In this document: piece after piece, positions 1 to 12,975 of the stretch
How positions within the stretch are numbered: the stretch's first letter is position 1
How the letters are laid out: the number at the start of each line of letters is the position of its first letter
Assembly (NCBI RefSeq): GCF_030538695.1
Contig: NZ_JAUNTN010000023.1
Coordinates: 1-64,000, forward strand
From: Paracoccus sp. (in: a-proteobacteria)
Lineage (GTDB): Bacteria; Pseudomonadota; Alphaproteobacteria; Rhodobacterales; Rhodobacteraceae
DNA: 64,000 nt
Direction: 5' to 3'
Made by a program: the position numbers and the translations under genes
The notes under the pieces: generated by a model
Told to the model about the DNA's origin: nothing
What the model saw: only the letters and a program-made list of their open reading frames with translations
Databases searched by the model: none

Positions 1-18
1 ACACCCCCACACCCCCGT

Positions 19-67
19 GGGATATTTAAGTGAAGAAGAACGCGCATCTTTTGTCCCTAAATATCCC
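19..67. repeat. Intergenic repeat, inverted pair of TAAATATCC elements
   Basis: GGGATATTTA (19-28) and TAAATATCCC (58-67) form a perfect 10-bp inverted repeat. The right half carries the full core: GCATCTTTTGTC followed by TAAATATCCC (44-67). The same core recurs near 2578-2600, 38400-38432 and 53725-53749, always outside genes. The element lies just past the stop of the TetR gene, so it may act as a 3' end structure. Its role is unknown. Confidence 0.6.
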
Positions 68-81
68 GGGGTGAATGGCCG

Positions 82-684
82 TCAGGCCAGAGGGGCAGCG
101 CCCCTGCCTCCGACGGCGCCGCGCACCAATTCCCAGTAATGCGCCTGCACCGCCGCACGGTTCAGACGGCCGCCCTCACGATACCAGTTCGTAACCCCGG
201 TCAGCATTGCGATCAGCGCCATGGCGGTCAGCCGCGCATCCTGCGGTCGCATCGCGCCTTCCGCCTGTCCATCGCGCAAGATGACCTCCAGCGCCTGTTC
301 ATAGCGGCGGCGCAACCCAGCAATCAGCGCATGATTTTTCGGCGACAGGTTGCGCAGCTCCATATAGGACAGGAACACCGCTTCCGGACGATCGAGGCTG
401 GTGGCGATATGAAAGCGCGCGAAAGCCTGCAAGCGGTCCATCGGGTCGCCGCCGGGATCGCGCCATTCGGCCAGCAGATCCTCCATATGGGTTTGCAGCA
501 GATCGACCAGCAGCGCCTCTTTATCGGCAGTGTAGGTGTAAAGCGTGCCAACCTGCACCCCGACCGCCGCCGCAATCTGACGCATGGTGACGGCGGCATA
601 GCCATGCCGGGCGAACAGATGCAGCGCCTGTTCGCGGATCAGCGGGCCGGTGATGTCTGCGCGGGAACCTTGAGTGCGGGCCAT
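82..684 (-). CDS. TetR/AcrR family transcriptional regulator
   Basis: A 200-residue protein of normal TetR length. The N-terminal helix-turn-helix spans about residues 15-60 and includes the typical segment AVTMRQIAAAVGV followed by LYTYTADKEAL. The rest is an all-helical ligand domain; RNLSP and WYREGGRL near its ends recall TetR regulators that sense acyl-CoA-type ligands, which is a weak inference. The start at 684 (MARTQGSR) is the first ATG directly ahead of the HTH. The gene diverges from a lipoprotein gene at 769. The 84-bp gap holds a small inverted repeat, CGGTC/GACCG (711-726), that could be its operator. The target genes are unknown. Confidence 0.85.
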   Translation of the reverse strand: MARTQGSRADITGPLIREQALHLFARHGYAAVTMRQIAAAVGVQVGTLYTYTADKEALLVDLLQTHMEDLLAEWRDPGGDPMDRLQAFARFHIATSLDRPEAVFLSYMELRNLSPKNHALIAGLRRRYEQALEVILRDGQAEGAMRPQDARLTAMALIAMLTGVTNWYREGGRLNRAAVQAHYWELVRGAVGGRGAAPLA

Positions 685-768
685 GGGTGGGCAGTCTAAG
701 CGGCACGGCGCGGTCAGAAAAGACCGAAGGTTGCAGAGCCGCATCGCAATGCCTAATCTGACGCGACC

Positions 769-1260
769 ATGCCACACCCGGATGCCTTGCTGATGCTGCC
801 CAAAGCCGTTGCTGCCGCTACCCTGCTTGCCCTGACCGCTTGCGGCGACAATGGGGATTACCCGGCGCTTTTGCCCACCGCGGAGATTCTGGCCGAGCCA
901 GCCATCCCGGCCGGTGGCAATAATCCGGCGGCGCGGGAGGCCGACCTGCGTGCGCAGGGTCAGGCGGTTCAGGCGCAAGCCCAAGCCACACGCGACGCCG
1001 GACTGGCGGATACCGCCCTGCCCGCCCGCGCCCGCGCCCTGCAATCCCGCGCCGAGGCACTGCGCCAGACGCAATTCCCCGCCAGCACGCCCGCGCACGC
1101 GCCTGACACACAAGCGCCAAGCGAACCGGGCGCCGTGACGCAAGACCCCGAAACGGACGCCCGGCTGCGCGCTCTGCGCGACCGCGCCCGCGGCTTGCAG
1201 GACCAGTTCGGCACAGATTGCGGCGGTCCCGGCCAGCCCGCCTGCGCCCCCGCCAATTAA
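769..1260 (+). CDS. Putative lipoprotein, unknown function
   Basis: This 163-residue protein has a hydrophobic N-terminus ending in a lipobox (LLALTAC, Cys at about residue 25), so it should be a lipid-anchored envelope protein. The rest is low complexity, rich in Ala, Arg and Gln, with two stretches of the type RARALQSRAEALR and RLRALRDRARGLQ that look helical or coiled. A Cys pair sits near the C-terminus (DCGGPGQPAC). No enzymatic domain is recognisable. A second ATG at 793 (MLPKAV) would give a shorter, more typical signal peptide. It ends 15 nt before lldD and is probably co-transcribed with it. Confidence 0.65.
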   Translation: MPHPDALLMLPKAVAAATLLALTACGDNGDYPALLPTAEILAEPAIPAGGNNPAAREADLRAQGQAVQAQAQATRDAGLADTALPARARALQSRAEALRQTQFPASTPAHAPDTQAPSEPGAVTQDPETDARLRALRDRARGLQDQFGTDCGGPGQPACAPAN

Positions 1261-1275
1261 CCAAGGACCAAGCCC

Positions 1276-2439
1276 ATGCCCGTCATCACCTGCATCGACG
1301 ACCTGAAGCGGATCTATCACCGGCGCGTGCCGCGAATGTTCTATGATTACGCAGAGTCGGGCAGCTATACCGAGCAAACCTTCCGCGAAAATACCTCGGA
1401 TTTTCAGGATATTCGCCTGCGTCAGAAGGTTGCGGTGGATATGTCGGGCCGCAGCACCGAAACCACGATGATCAGCCAGCCCGTTGCCATGCCGGTGGCG
1501 CTGGCCCCAGTCGGGCTGACCGGGATGCAGCGGGCCGATGGCGAAATCAAGGCCGCCCGCGCTGCCGAGCGTTTCGGCGTGCCGTTTACCCTGTCCACCA
1601 TGTCGATCTGTTCCATCGAGGACGTGGCGGAACATACGACCAAGCCCTTCTGGTTTCAGCTTTACGTCATGCGCGATCAGGAGTTTCTGGAAAACATCAT
1701 CAACCGGGCCAAGGTGGCGGGCTGTTCCGCGCTGGTGCTGACGCTGGATCTGCAAATCCTTGGCCAGCGGCATAAGGATCTGAAAAACGGCCTGTCCGCC
1801 CCGCCCAAGCTGACCCTGCCCACCATGCTGAACATGGCGACGAAATGGGCATGGGGGCTGGAGATGCTGCAAACCAAACGACGCTTCTTTGGCAATATCG
1901 TCGGCCATGCCAAAGGTGTGACCGATGCCGCCAACCTGTCAAGCTGGACCGCCGAGCAATTCGACCCGCAGCTTGATTGGGACAAGATTGCCCGCATCCG
2001 TGACATGTGGGGCGGCAAGCTGATCCTGAAAGGGATTCTTGACCCCGAGGACGCCCGCATCGCCGCCGATTTCGGGGCCGACGCTATCGTGGTCAGCAAC
2101 CACGGCGGGCGACAACTGGACGGCGCGCTGTCCGCCATCCGCATGTTGCCGCATATCGTCGATGCGGTCGGCAAGCAGGTCGAGGTTCATATGGACAGCG
2201 GCATCCGCTCAGGTCAGGACGTGCTGAAGGCTTTGGCGCTTGGGGCGAAATCGACCTATATCGGCCGCGCCTTTGTGTATGGGCTTGGCGCAATGGGCGA
2301 AGAAGGCGTGATGAAGGCGCTGGAGGTGATCCATAAGGAACTGGACATCAGCATGGCGCTGTGCGGCGAACGCGATGTGAAATCGCTGGGGCGGCATAAC
2401 CTGTTGCTGCCAAAGGGCTGGATGGGTTCTTATCGCTGA
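1276..2439 (+). CDS. lldD: FMN-dependent L-lactate dehydrogenase / alpha-hydroxy-acid dehydrogenase
   Basis: A 387-residue TIM-barrel flavoprotein of the LldD/glycolate oxidase family, which oxidises L-2-hydroxy acids (L-lactate to pyruvate) and passes electrons to the quinone pool or oxygen. The signature SNHGGRQLD (about residue 274) supplies the catalytic His and the substrate-binding Arg. FQLYVMRD and the late glycine-rich GIRSGQDVLKALALGA match the FMN phosphate site. The length is normal. The start follows a purine-rich AAGGACCAAG. Lactate versus a broader hydroxy acid as substrate cannot be settled from sequence. It follows the lipoprotein gene by 15 nt. Confidence 0.9.
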   Translation: MPVITCIDDLKRIYHRRVPRMFYDYAESGSYTEQTFRENTSDFQDIRLRQKVAVDMSGRSTETTMISQPVAMPVALAPVGLTGMQRADGEIKAARAAERFGVPFTLSTMSICSIEDVAEHTTKPFWFQLYVMRDQEFLENIINRAKVAGCSALVLTLDLQILGQRHKDLKNGLSAPPKLTLPTMLNMATKWAWGLEMLQTKRRFFGNIVGHAKGVTDAANLSSWTAEQFDPQLDWDKIARIRDMWGGKLILKGILDPEDARIAADFGADAIVVSNHGGRQLDGALSAIRMLPHIVDAVGKQVEVHMDSGIRSGQDVLKALALGAKSTYIGRAFVYGLGAMGEEGVMKALEVIHKELDISMALCGERDVKSLGRHNLLLPKGWMGSYR

Positions 2440-2542
2440 TCCGGCCCGTCACAATGGAGGGCTGGAATGGCAGGCGTTCCACTTGAGGAAAAATGCCTGC
2501 CATGCTTCGACGGATCGCGGAATAACGGCACATCCTGTTCCT

Positions 2543-2600
2543 CAATCCGGCGCTGCGCTGGTGGCACGCGCCGGATTGGATATTTAGAGACAAAAGATGC
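2543..2600. repeat. Intergenic repeat with hairpin, same family as 19-67
   Basis: CAATCCGGCGC (2543-2553) and GCGCCGGATTG (2568-2578) are perfect 11-bp inverted arms. The right arm continues into GGATATTTAGAGACAAAAGATGC (2578-2600), the reverse complement of the repeat core. The element at 38400-38432 has the same CAATCCGGCGC flank, so the two are copies of one subfamily. It fills most of the gap between lldD and rplY. Confidence 0.6.
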
Positions 2601-2695
2601 CTCTTTCCTTTACGCGAAAATCCCGCTATAGGCGCGGCTTCGGTCGCGCACCCTTGGAGGGCGGCCACATTGCAACATTATTAAGGAATACAGTC

Positions 2696-3316
2696 ATGGC
2701 CAAAGAGATCCCGGATCTGGTGGCCGAGGCACGCGCGGGGACAGGCAAGGGGGCCGCCCGCCAAGCTCGCCGCGAAGGCAAGGTGCCCGGTATCGTTTAT
2801 GGTGACCACAAAGACCCCATCCCGGTCGCCTTTGAATTCAACTATCTGCTGACCAAACTGCGTCAGGGCCGCTTCATGTCGACCCTGTGGAACCTGAAAG
2901 TGGACGGTCAGGAAGACGTGCGCGTGATCTGCCGCGCCGTGCAGAAAGATGTGGTCAAGGATCTGCCGACCCACATCGATTTCATGCGCCTGCGCCGCAC
3001 GTCCAAGGTGAACCTGTTCATCCCGGTCGAGTTCATCAACGAAGACAAATGCCCCGGCCTGAAGCGCGGCGGCACGCTGGTCACGGTTCGCGCCGAAGTC
3101 GAACTGATGGTGACGGCGGGTGATATTCCCGATCACATCACCGTTGATCTGGAAGGTCTGAACATCGGCGCGCATATCCACATCGAAGATGTGAAACTGC
3201 CCGCAGGCGTCAAGCCGACCATCGACCGCAACTTCGTCATTGCCAACATCGCCGCGCCGTCCGCGCTGCAATCGTCGGACAACGAAGAAGCCGCCGAAGA
3301 AGCTGCGGCGGAATAA
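2696..3316 (+). CDS. rplY: 50S ribosomal protein L25/general stress protein Ctc
   Basis: This 206-residue protein is the long L25 form (TL5/CTC type), which binds 5S rRNA in the large subunit. The N-terminal RNA-binding domain (residues 1-95) contains [20 protein letters not shown]. The C-terminal beta domain follows, and the tail is acidic ([10 protein letters not shown]). The start at 2696 is set by the ribosome-binding site TAAGGA 8 nt upstream; an upstream in-frame ATG at 2597 would add residues foreign to the family. It stands alone and is followed by a clear terminator. The pth gene often found after rplY is not here. Confidence 0.95.
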   Translation: MAKEIPDLVAEARAGTGKGAARQARREGKVPGIVYGDHKDPIPVAFEFNYLLTKLRQGRFMSTLWNLKVDGQEDVRVICRAVQKDVVKDLPTHIDFMRLRRTSKVNLFIPVEFINEDKCPGLKRGGTLVTVRAEVELMVTAGDIPDHITVDLEGLNIGAHIHIEDVKLPAGVKPTIDRNFVIANIAAPSALQSSDNEEAAEEAAAE

Positions 3317-3338
3317 TCCGTGCGCGCAACAAGATCAG

Positions 3339-3367
3339 GGGCGGTGCTGCGGCACCGCCCTTTTTCG
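3339..3367 (+). terminator. Rho-independent terminator of rplY
   Basis: A perfect 9-bp stem, GGGCGGTGC (3339-3347) with GCACCGCCC (3352-3360), has a 4-nt loop and is followed directly by TTTTTCGTTTT. It begins 22 nt past the rplY stop. Confidence 0.92.
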
Positions 3368-3398
3368 TTTTGGCACCTTTTCGTTTTCCGGCAGGGGA

Positions 3399-4073
3399 TC
3401 AGGCGCGCAAAAAGGCCAGAACCTCGGTGCCACGGCGTTCATTCAGGATGCGCCAGCCGGACCGCTCCATCGCGGACAGGATGCGGTGAAAGGTGATCTG
3501 ACCATAAATCCGCGGGTGCAGCTCAGCCACCACCAGCCGCAGCGTATCCGGCAAGGGTTGGGTCAGCAGGTCTTTCTCGATCCCCTCGACATCCATTGAA
3601 ACGACCGTCGCACCACTGGTTTTCAGAAGTCTCGAGAACCTTTTGGCGGGAATATCGACCATGCGTTCCTCCGGGCCGGATTGCGCCACGGATGAAGCCC
3701 AAAAGGCTTCGGCCATCCGTAGCTGCACCACCTTTTCCGCGTAATCATCCGCCACCACCGCCCCCGCAATCACCCGCGGCATCGCCGGCAGGTTGCGCCG
3801 CAGATTGCGCCGCAGCGGGCGGATCATTTGCGGGTTGGCCTCGACCGAGGTCAGGTTCGCCGGGCCGACGATCCGTCCGGCAATGATGCTGACCAGCCCC
3901 GCCCCCGCCCCAAGATCCAGCACCCGGTCGCCGGGACGCAGGTTTTCGGCCAGCAGCTTCCGCTCCAGCCGTTCGTAGACCCCGCTTTCCAGCCGCTCAC
4001 GCAGGTGGTCGTTCAGTTGATCGCAGGGGATCTCCAGCGTGGCGCCGTCGATGGCAAAGGTTTCGGTCGTCAT
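3399..4073 (-). CDS. FkbM family SAM-dependent methyltransferase
   Basis: A 224-residue Rossmann-fold methyltransferase. The SAM-binding motif is VLDLGAGAGLVSIIA (about residues 50-64), followed by the acidic SVEANP strand. SMDVEGIEKDLL is the typical FkbM block. The family O-methylates polyketides, sugars and other small molecules; the substrate here cannot be named. It faces rplY tail-to-tail across the terminator and diverges from trmFO with a 73-bp gap. The ATG at 4073 is the natural start. Confidence 0.8.
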   Translation of the reverse strand: MTTETFAIDGATLEIPCDQLNDHLRERLESGVYERLERKLLAENLRPGDRVLDLGAGAGLVSIIAGRIVGPANLTSVEANPQMIRPLRRNLRRNLPAMPRVIAGAVVADDYAEKVVQLRMAEAFWASSVAQSGPEERMVDIPAKRFSRLLKTSGATVVSMDVEGIEKDLLTQPLPDTLRLVVAELHPRIYGQITFHRILSAMERSGWRILNERRGTEVLAFLRA

Positions 4074-4146
4074 GCGCGGGCCTTGAGTGATATGCCCCTG
4101 CCTGATACCAGAACGCCTTGCCCTTCACCAGCAGCGGAGCCTTTCG

Positions 4147-5481
4147 ATGCAGCCTGTTCATATCATCGGTGCCGGTCTGGCCGGGTCCGAAGCCGCCTGG
4201 CAGATCGCCCGCGCAGGCGTGCCGGTCGTGCTGCACGAGATGCGCCCCAAGGTCGAAACCTTTGCCCATCGCACTGGCGATTGCGCCGAGATGGTCTGTT
4301 CCAACAGCTTCCGCAGCGATGATGACGAAAACAATGCCGTAGGCCTGCTGCATTGGGAAATGCGGGCTGCGGGCGGGCTGATCATGGCCATGGCCGACCG
4401 CCACCGCCTGCCGGCCGGGGGGGCGCTGGCCGTAGATCGGGATGCTTTCTCGGCGGCAGTCACGCAGGCGCTGCGAGCGGAACCGCTGGTGACGATTGAG
4501 GCGGGCGAGATCACCGCCCTGCCCATGGACGGCAACTGGATCATTGCCACCGGCCCGCTGACCTCGGACGCGCTGGCGGGGGCCATTCGGGCCGAAACTG
4601 GCACCGAATCGCTGGCCTTTTTCGACGCTATCGCCCCGATTGTTCACGCTGACAGCATCGACATGTCGGTCTGCTGGCGGCAGTCTCGCTATGACAAAGG
4701 CGAGACCGAGGAAGAACGCACCGCCTATATCAACTGCCCAATGACGCGCGAGGATTACGAAGGTTTCATCGACGCCCTGCTGACGGCCGACAAGACCGAG
4801 TTCCATGAGGGCGAAACCGCCGGTTACTTTGACGGCTGCCTGCCCATCGAAGTCATGGCCGAGCGCGGGCGCGAAACTTTGCGCTTTGGCCCGATGAAGC
4901 CCATTGGCCTGACCAATGCTCATAAGCCCGGCGAAAAGCCTTATGCCGTGGTGCAGTTGCGACGCGATAATGCGTTGGGAACGCTGTATAATATCGTCGG
5001 ATTTCAGACCAAGATGAAATATGGCGCCCAAACCGAGGTGTTCCGCCGCATCCCCGGCCTTGAAAACGCCGCCTTCGCCCGGCTGGGTGGTATCCACCGC
5101 AACAGCTTTCTGAACTCACCCACGCTGCTGGATGACCGGATGCGACTGCGCTCGCGCCCGCATCTGCGCTTTGCCGGGCAGGTCACGGGCGTGGAAGGAT
5201 ATGTCGAATCTGCTGCCATGGGCCTCCTGGCCGGGCGTATGGCCGCAGCGCAGGCGCTGGGCCGCGACCTGCCGCCGCCGCCCTTGACCACCGCGATGGG
5301 GGCGCTGGTCAACCACATCACCGGCGGCGCCGAGGCCAAAACCTTCCAGCCGATGAACGTCAATTTTGGCCTGTTCCCCCCGGTCGAGGCCAAGGGCGGG
5401 CGGCGCGGTCGCAAGGACCGCTATCCCGCCTATACCAACCGCGCCAAGCAGGATTTCACCGCATGGCTGGCGGCGCAGTAA
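4147..5481 (+). CDS. trmFO: Methylenetetrahydrofolate-tRNA-(uracil-5-)-methyltransferase TrmFO
   Basis: 444 residues, normal for TrmFO, the folate- and FAD-dependent enzyme that makes m5U54 in the tRNA T-loop. The N-terminal dinucleotide fold is [16 protein letters not shown]. Further family blocks are [27 protein letters not shown] and, near the C-terminus, [17 protein letters not shown]. The start at 4147 ([10 protein letters not shown]) puts the FAD motif at the N-terminus as in the family. The last 19 nt overlap gluQRS, so the two tRNA-modification genes are probably one transcript. Confidence 0.95.
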   Translation: MQPVHIIGAGLAGSEAAWQIARAGVPVVLHEMRPKVETFAHRTGDCAEMVCSNSFRSDDDENNAVGLLHWEMRAAGGLIMAMADRHRLPAGGALAVDRDAFSAAVTQALRAEPLVTIEAGEITALPMDGNWIIATGPLTSDALAGAIRAETGTESLAFFDAIAPIVHADSIDMSVCWRQSRYDKGETEEERTAYINCPMTREDYEGFIDALLTADKTEFHEGETAGYFDGCLPIEVMAERGRETLRFGPMKPIGLTNAHKPGEKPYAVVQLRRDNALGTLYNIVGFQTKMKYGAQTEVFRRIPGLENAAFARLGGIHRNSFLNSPTLLDDRMRLRSRPHLRFAGQVTGVEGYVESAAMGLLAGRMAAAQALGRDLPPPPLTTAMGALVNHITGGAEAKTFQPMNVNFGLFPPVEAKGGRRGRKDRYPAYTNRAKQDFTAWLAAQ

Positions 5482-6293
5482 CCCGCTTTGCGCCCTCACC
5501 CACGGGCTTTTTGCACCTAGGCCACGCCTTTGCCGCGCTGGAGGCTGCGCGATTAGCCAAGGGCGGGCACTTTTTGCTGCGAATCGAGGATATAGACCGC
5601 GATCGCTGCCGCCCCGAATATGAGGCAGCGATTTTCGAAGATCTGCACTGGCTTGGACTGGATTGGCCCGAACCTGTGATGCGCCAGTCTGACCGGCTGG
5701 CCGCCTATCAGGCCGCTATCGACCGGCTGGCGGCGCTTGGCCTGACCTATCCCTGCCGCTGCCGCCGCGCGGACATCCGTGCTGCCCTGTCCGCGCCGCA
5801 GGAAAACCACGGCCCTGACGGCCCGATCTATCCCGGCACCTGCCGCCAGCGCAGGATGCAGGACACCGGGCCGGATGACGTGATCCGGCTGAATGTTGCG
5901 GCGGCATTTGACCATCTCGGGCCGGATCAGCTCAGCTTTCGGGATCAGGACAGCACCCACCACCTGAGCCGGGCGCAGTTTCTGGACGGAATCGGCGACG
6001 TGATCCTGTCCCGGCGCGGCATGGGCACCAGCTATCACCTGGCCGTTGTGGTGGATGATGCGGCACAGGGCGTGACGTTGGTCAGTCGCGGAAAAGACCT
6101 GTTTGATTCCACATGGATACACGTCCTTCTTCAGAAACTTCTTGATCTGCCGCAGCCGCTTTATCACCATCACCGGCTGATCCGCGACGCGACAGGCAAG
6201 CGGCTGGCCAAGCGTGATGACGCCCGCGCCATCCGCGAATTGCGCGCACAGGGGGTCATGCCGCAGGATATACGGCAGCTTTTGGGGCTGTAA
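5463..6293 (+). CDS. gluQ: Glutamyl-Q tRNA(Asp) synthetase
   Basis: A 276-residue truncated class I synthetase that charges glutamate onto queuosine at position 34 of tRNA-Asp. The HIGH-type motif is [14 protein letters not shown] and the KMSKS-type motif is [10 protein letters not shown]. There is no anticodon-binding domain, as expected for this family. CRCRR with a later YPGTC gives the Zn ligands. The start lies inside trmFO in another frame. The window also holds tgt (54275), whose queuosine product is the substrate of this enzyme. Confidence 0.93.
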   Translation: MAGGAVTRFAPSPTGFLHLGHAFAALEAARLAKGGHFLLRIEDIDRDRCRPEYEAAIFEDLHWLGLDWPEPVMRQSDRLAAYQAAIDRLAALGLTYPCRCRRADIRAALSAPQENHGPDGPIYPGTCRQRRMQDTGPDDVIRLNVAAAFDHLGPDQLSFRDQDSTHHLSRAQFLDGIGDVILSRRGMGTSYHLAVVVDDAAQGVTLVSRGKDLFDSTWIHVLLQKLLDLPQPLYHHHRLIRDATGKRLAKRDDARAIRELRAQGVMPQDIRQLLGL

Positions 6294-6544
6294 CGATTTA
6301 CGCAACAGCTCAGCCAGCAGCCGGTTCGTTTCCTGCGTATTTCGGAAGATGCCAAAGACGGCAAACATCACCCCCACCATGCGCGTAATATGGGTCGCGC
6401 TACCGGCCAAGATGAGCAACGCTTTCCGCATCCCGCCCTGCGGCGCGGGTGCCGCCATCGCCATAGTGGCCAGAACCACGATCATGGACAAAGCCATAAA
6501 AACCGCAATCAGCCGCTTGCCTCAGGCAATGAAAAGTTCTGCAT
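6294..6544 (-). pseudogene. Possible small membrane protein split by a frameshift
   Basis: On the minus strand GAGGAG stands ahead of an ATG at 6544 that reads MQNFSLPEASG and stops. One base out of frame the sequence reads on as GKRLIAVFMALSMIVVLATM, a good transmembrane helix, then more hydrophobic and amphipathic sequence (ALLILAGS, MVGVMFAVFGIF, NRLLAELLRK). A single-base change would join them. The second frame then runs antisense into gluQRS, so no clear 3' end can be set. It may be a remnant, a sequencing slip or chance. Nothing else is seen in 6294-6617. Confidence 0.3.
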
Positions 6545-6617
6545 CCCAATCTCCTCGAATCATGCTTTCGCAATGATTGTCATAGAGAGATGAAGATTTG
6601 TTTAATTTCAGACCTGT

Positions 6618-6974
6618 TCAGCCCATCGGCTGCATGACCTCGACCTCGGCCCCGTCGCGCAGCGCCGTATAAAAGCACGAGCGCCGATTCGTGTGGCAAG
6701 CCGGGCCGTCCTGCTGCACCAGCACCAGCAGGCAATCGCGGTCACAATCCAGCCGCATCTCGACCAGCTTTTGCACATGGCCGCTGGTCTCGCCCTTGAT
6801 CCAGAATGCCTGCCGCGAGCGCGACCAATACGTCACGCGCCCGCTCGCCAGCGTCCGCGCCACCGCTTCGGCGTTCATCCAAGCCAGCATCAGCACCTCG
6901 CCCGACACATGATCCTGCGCAATGGCGGGAATCAGCCCGTTGGCGTCATATTTCAGGCTGGATGGGTCGAACAT
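6618..6974 (-). CDS. hisI: Phosphoribosyl-AMP cyclohydrolase
   Basis: 118 residues, the monofunctional HisI that opens the purine ring of phosphoribosyl-AMP in histidine biosynthesis. Family blocks seen are MLAWMN, TYWSRSR, the metal-binding LDCDRDCLL and GPACHTNRRSCFY, which supply the conserved Cys and Asp ligands. The fused HisE domain of enterobacteria is absent. It diverges from the IscU-like gene with 60 bp between starts. Confidence 0.95.
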   Translation of the reverse strand: MFDPSSLKYDANGLIPAIAQDHVSGEVLMLAWMNAEAVARTLASGRVTYWSRSRQAFWIKGETSGHVQKLVEMRLDCDRDCLLVLVQQDGPACHTNRRSCFYTALRDGAEVEVMQPMG

Positions 6975-7034
6975 CGGCTTTCCTTTCGTCTGACTTGGGC
7001 GTTACATAACCGCCCATCGCAAGCGGGAAAACCC

Positions 7035-7469
7035 ATGTCCGATACTGACCTGATGCAGCTTTATTCGCGCCGGATTCTGGCGCTGGCCTCAGATATTCCG
7101 CATCTGGGTCGGCTAGAGGCACCGAATGGCAGCGCGACCCAACGCTCGCCGCAATGCGGATCGACGGTAACGGTTGACGTGGGCGTAACGGATCGCCGCC
7201 TGACCCGGCTGGGGATGGAGGTCCGTGCCTGTGCGCTTGGGCAGGCTTCGGCGGCGGTCTTTGGCGAAACCGCCATCGGCTGCGACCTGCCTACACTGGA
7301 GCGCGGCACAGAGGAATTGCGCGCCATGCTGGAAGACGGTGGGCCGGTGCCGCAGGCCCCGTTCGACGGGCTGGAAGTCTTGCTGCCCGCGCGCGAGTTC
7401 AAGAACCGCCATGCCTCGATCCTGCTGGCGTGGCGGGCGGGCGTGCAGGCGATGCAAGCCGCCGCTTGA
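7035..7469 (+). CDS. Iron-sulfur cluster assembly scaffold protein, IscU/NifU-N-like
   Basis: A 144-residue protein of the IscU/SufU fold, which holds nascent Fe-S clusters. Two of the usual ligand Cys are visible in SPQCGSTV and RACALGQAS. Near the third ligand, where SufU proteins have Cys five residues before a Trp, this protein has RHASILLAW with no Cys. An extra Cys occurs in AIGCDLP. The missing ligand suggests a divergent or regulatory member. The start at 7035 is the first ATG after the hisI start region. The suf-type genes sufE, sufA and a DUF59 gene lie elsewhere in the window, not beside it. Confidence 0.8.
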   Translation: MSDTDLMQLYSRRILALASDIPHLGRLEAPNGSATQRSPQCGSTVTVDVGVTDRRLTRLGMEVRACALGQASAAVFGETAIGCDLPTLERGTEELRAMLEDGGPVPQAPFDGLEVLLPAREFKNRHASILLAWRAGVQAMQAAA

Positions 7470-7494
7470 AAAAAGCCGGCCCCAAAGGGCCGGC
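7469..7494 (-). terminator. Terminator of the small minus-strand gene at 7565-7660
   Basis: The perfect arms GCCGGCCC (7475-7482) and GGGCCGGC (7487-7494) close a 4-nt loop. Six A residues (7469-7474) give a U-tract on the minus-strand transcript. It sits between the convergent IscU-like gene and the small gene, and could also stop plus-strand transcription weakly. Confidence 0.75.
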
Positions 7495-7564
7495 AGGTGC
7501 GCGTCTTTCCGACAGGGACAGGCGGCATCCGAACGGGGATGCCAAGGAAAACGCGGGGCAGAGA

Positions 7565-7660
7565 TCAGGCGTTCAGGATGGCGGGCAGCCACAGAACCAC
7601 GCCCATGGTCACGGCAATCATCGCCACACCGACAAAATCAGACAGGGTTTCTTTGGTCAT
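7565..7660 (-). CDS. 31-residue single-span membrane peptide
   Basis: Thirty-one codons plus stop read MTKETLSDFVGVAM, then IAVTMGVVLWLPAILNA: a short polar head and one transmembrane helix. A strong ribosome-binding site (GGAGG, 7 nt upstream of the ATG) and a dedicated terminator 70 nt past the stop support real expression. It lies between the IscU-like gene and recG, with recG upstream on the same strand. The function is unknown; small membrane peptides of this kind often regulate a larger membrane partner. Confidence 0.7.
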   Translation of the reverse strand: MTKETLSDFVGVAMIAVTMGVVLWLPAILNA

Positions 7661-7736
7661 ATCAGCCTCCATCACAGTTGCTGATTTGTTCTCATACTTG
7701 CACGGCGCTGTAAAGAACTTTTTAAGAACATTCGTG

Positions 7737-12112
<4,376 letters not shown>

Positions 12113-12176
12113 TCACGATCCTGCCACATCAGGGACTAGCGCCCACGCCCGGCCCATGTCCAGCCTGCCCCGGCCC

Positions 12177-12884
12177 TCACCCGGCCATCTGCTGAAGCCG
12201 CGGTGCCGGTTCCGGGTCACGCAGCACATAGCCACGGCCCCAAACGGTTTCGATGTGATTGGCCCCACCCATCGCCTGCGACAGCTTTTTGCGCAGCTTA
12301 CAAACAAACACGTCAATGATCTTCAGCTCCGGCTCATCCATGCCGCCATAGAGGTGATTCAGGAACATTTCCTTGGTCAGAGTCGTGCCTTTGCGCAGGC
12401 TCAGCAGTTCAAGAATCTGGTATTCCTTTCCGGTCAGGTTCACCAGCTTGCCCCCGACCTCGACCGAGCGGCTGTCGATGTCCACCACCATGTCGCCGGT
12501 GCGGATCACCGCATGGCTATGCCCCTTGGAACGCCGGATGATCGCCTGAATCCGCGCCACCAGTTCCTCGCGGTTGAAGGGCTTGGTCATGTAATCATCA
12601 GCCCCGAAGCCAAATCCGCGCAGCTTGCTTTCGGTATCGTCCGAGCCGGTCAGAATCAGGATTGGCGTATTGACCCGCGACAAGCGAATCTGACGCAGAA
12701 CCTCGATCCCGTGCATGTCCGGCAGGTCCAGATCCAGCAAAATCAGATCGTAATCATACAGTTTCGCAAGGTCGATCCCCTCCTCCCCCATATCGGTGGA
12801 CAGGACATTATAGCCACCGTTGTTCAGCATGAGTTCAATGCTGCGGGCGGTGGTCGGATCGTCTTCGATCAGAAGAATACGCAT
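12177..12884 (-). CDS. ctrA: Cell-cycle response regulator CtrA
   Basis: A 235-residue OmpR-type regulator. The receiver domain (1-115) has the acidic pocket EDD and phospho-acceptor Asp in LLDLDLPDM. The winged-helix DNA-binding domain (130-228) ends with [12 protein letters not shown]. The start MRILLIEDD at 12884 matches the family; a TTG two codons upstream is unlikely. In Rhodobacterales CtrA controls motility, gene transfer agents and related traits rather than being essential. The sciP gene, whose product inhibits CtrA, lies 91 bp upstream on the same strand. Confidence 0.95.
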   Translation of the reverse strand: MRILLIEDDPTTARSIELMLNNGGYNVLSTDMGEEGIDLAKLYDYDLILLDLDLPDMHGIEVLRQIRLSRVNTPILILTGSDDTESKLRGFGFGADDYMTKPFNREELVARIQAIIRRSKGHSHAVIRTGDMVVDIDSRSVEVGGKLVNLTGKEYQILELLSLRKGTTLTKEMFLNHLYGGMDEPELKIIDVFVCKLRKKLSQAMGGANHIETVWGRGYVLRDPEPAPRLQQMAG

Positions 12885-12934
12885 CGGCAATTTCCTTGAT
12901 TCGGCTCTCTGCTCTCAGAGCTAGGCTAAAAAGG

Positions 12935-12949
12935 TTAATATCCCGTTAC
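12935..12949. promoter_or_regulatory. Candidate CtrA-type binding site upstream of ctrA
   Basis: TTAA, seven bases, then TTAC lies in the sciP-ctrA gap, 51 bp before the ctrA start. The CtrA consensus is TTAA-N7-TTAA, so this differs by one base and could serve autoregulation. This is a match by eye only. Confidence 0.35.
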
Positions 12950-12975
12950 TGGCATCCTCACGAACAATTTACAAT

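Noticed and set aside
685..1908. Upstream part of a long minus-strand open frame across 82-1908
   Set aside because: Only the first 200 codons from 684 match a TetR regulator; the rest is antisense to the lipoprotein and lldD genes and has no fold-like pattern. High GC keeps antisense frames open.
5553..6293. Antisense frame within gluQRS continuing from the small hydrophobic frame
   Set aside because: gluQRS is clear on the plus strand; the antisense residues lack hydrophobic or catalytic pattern. Only the part outside gluQRS was kept as a possible remnant.
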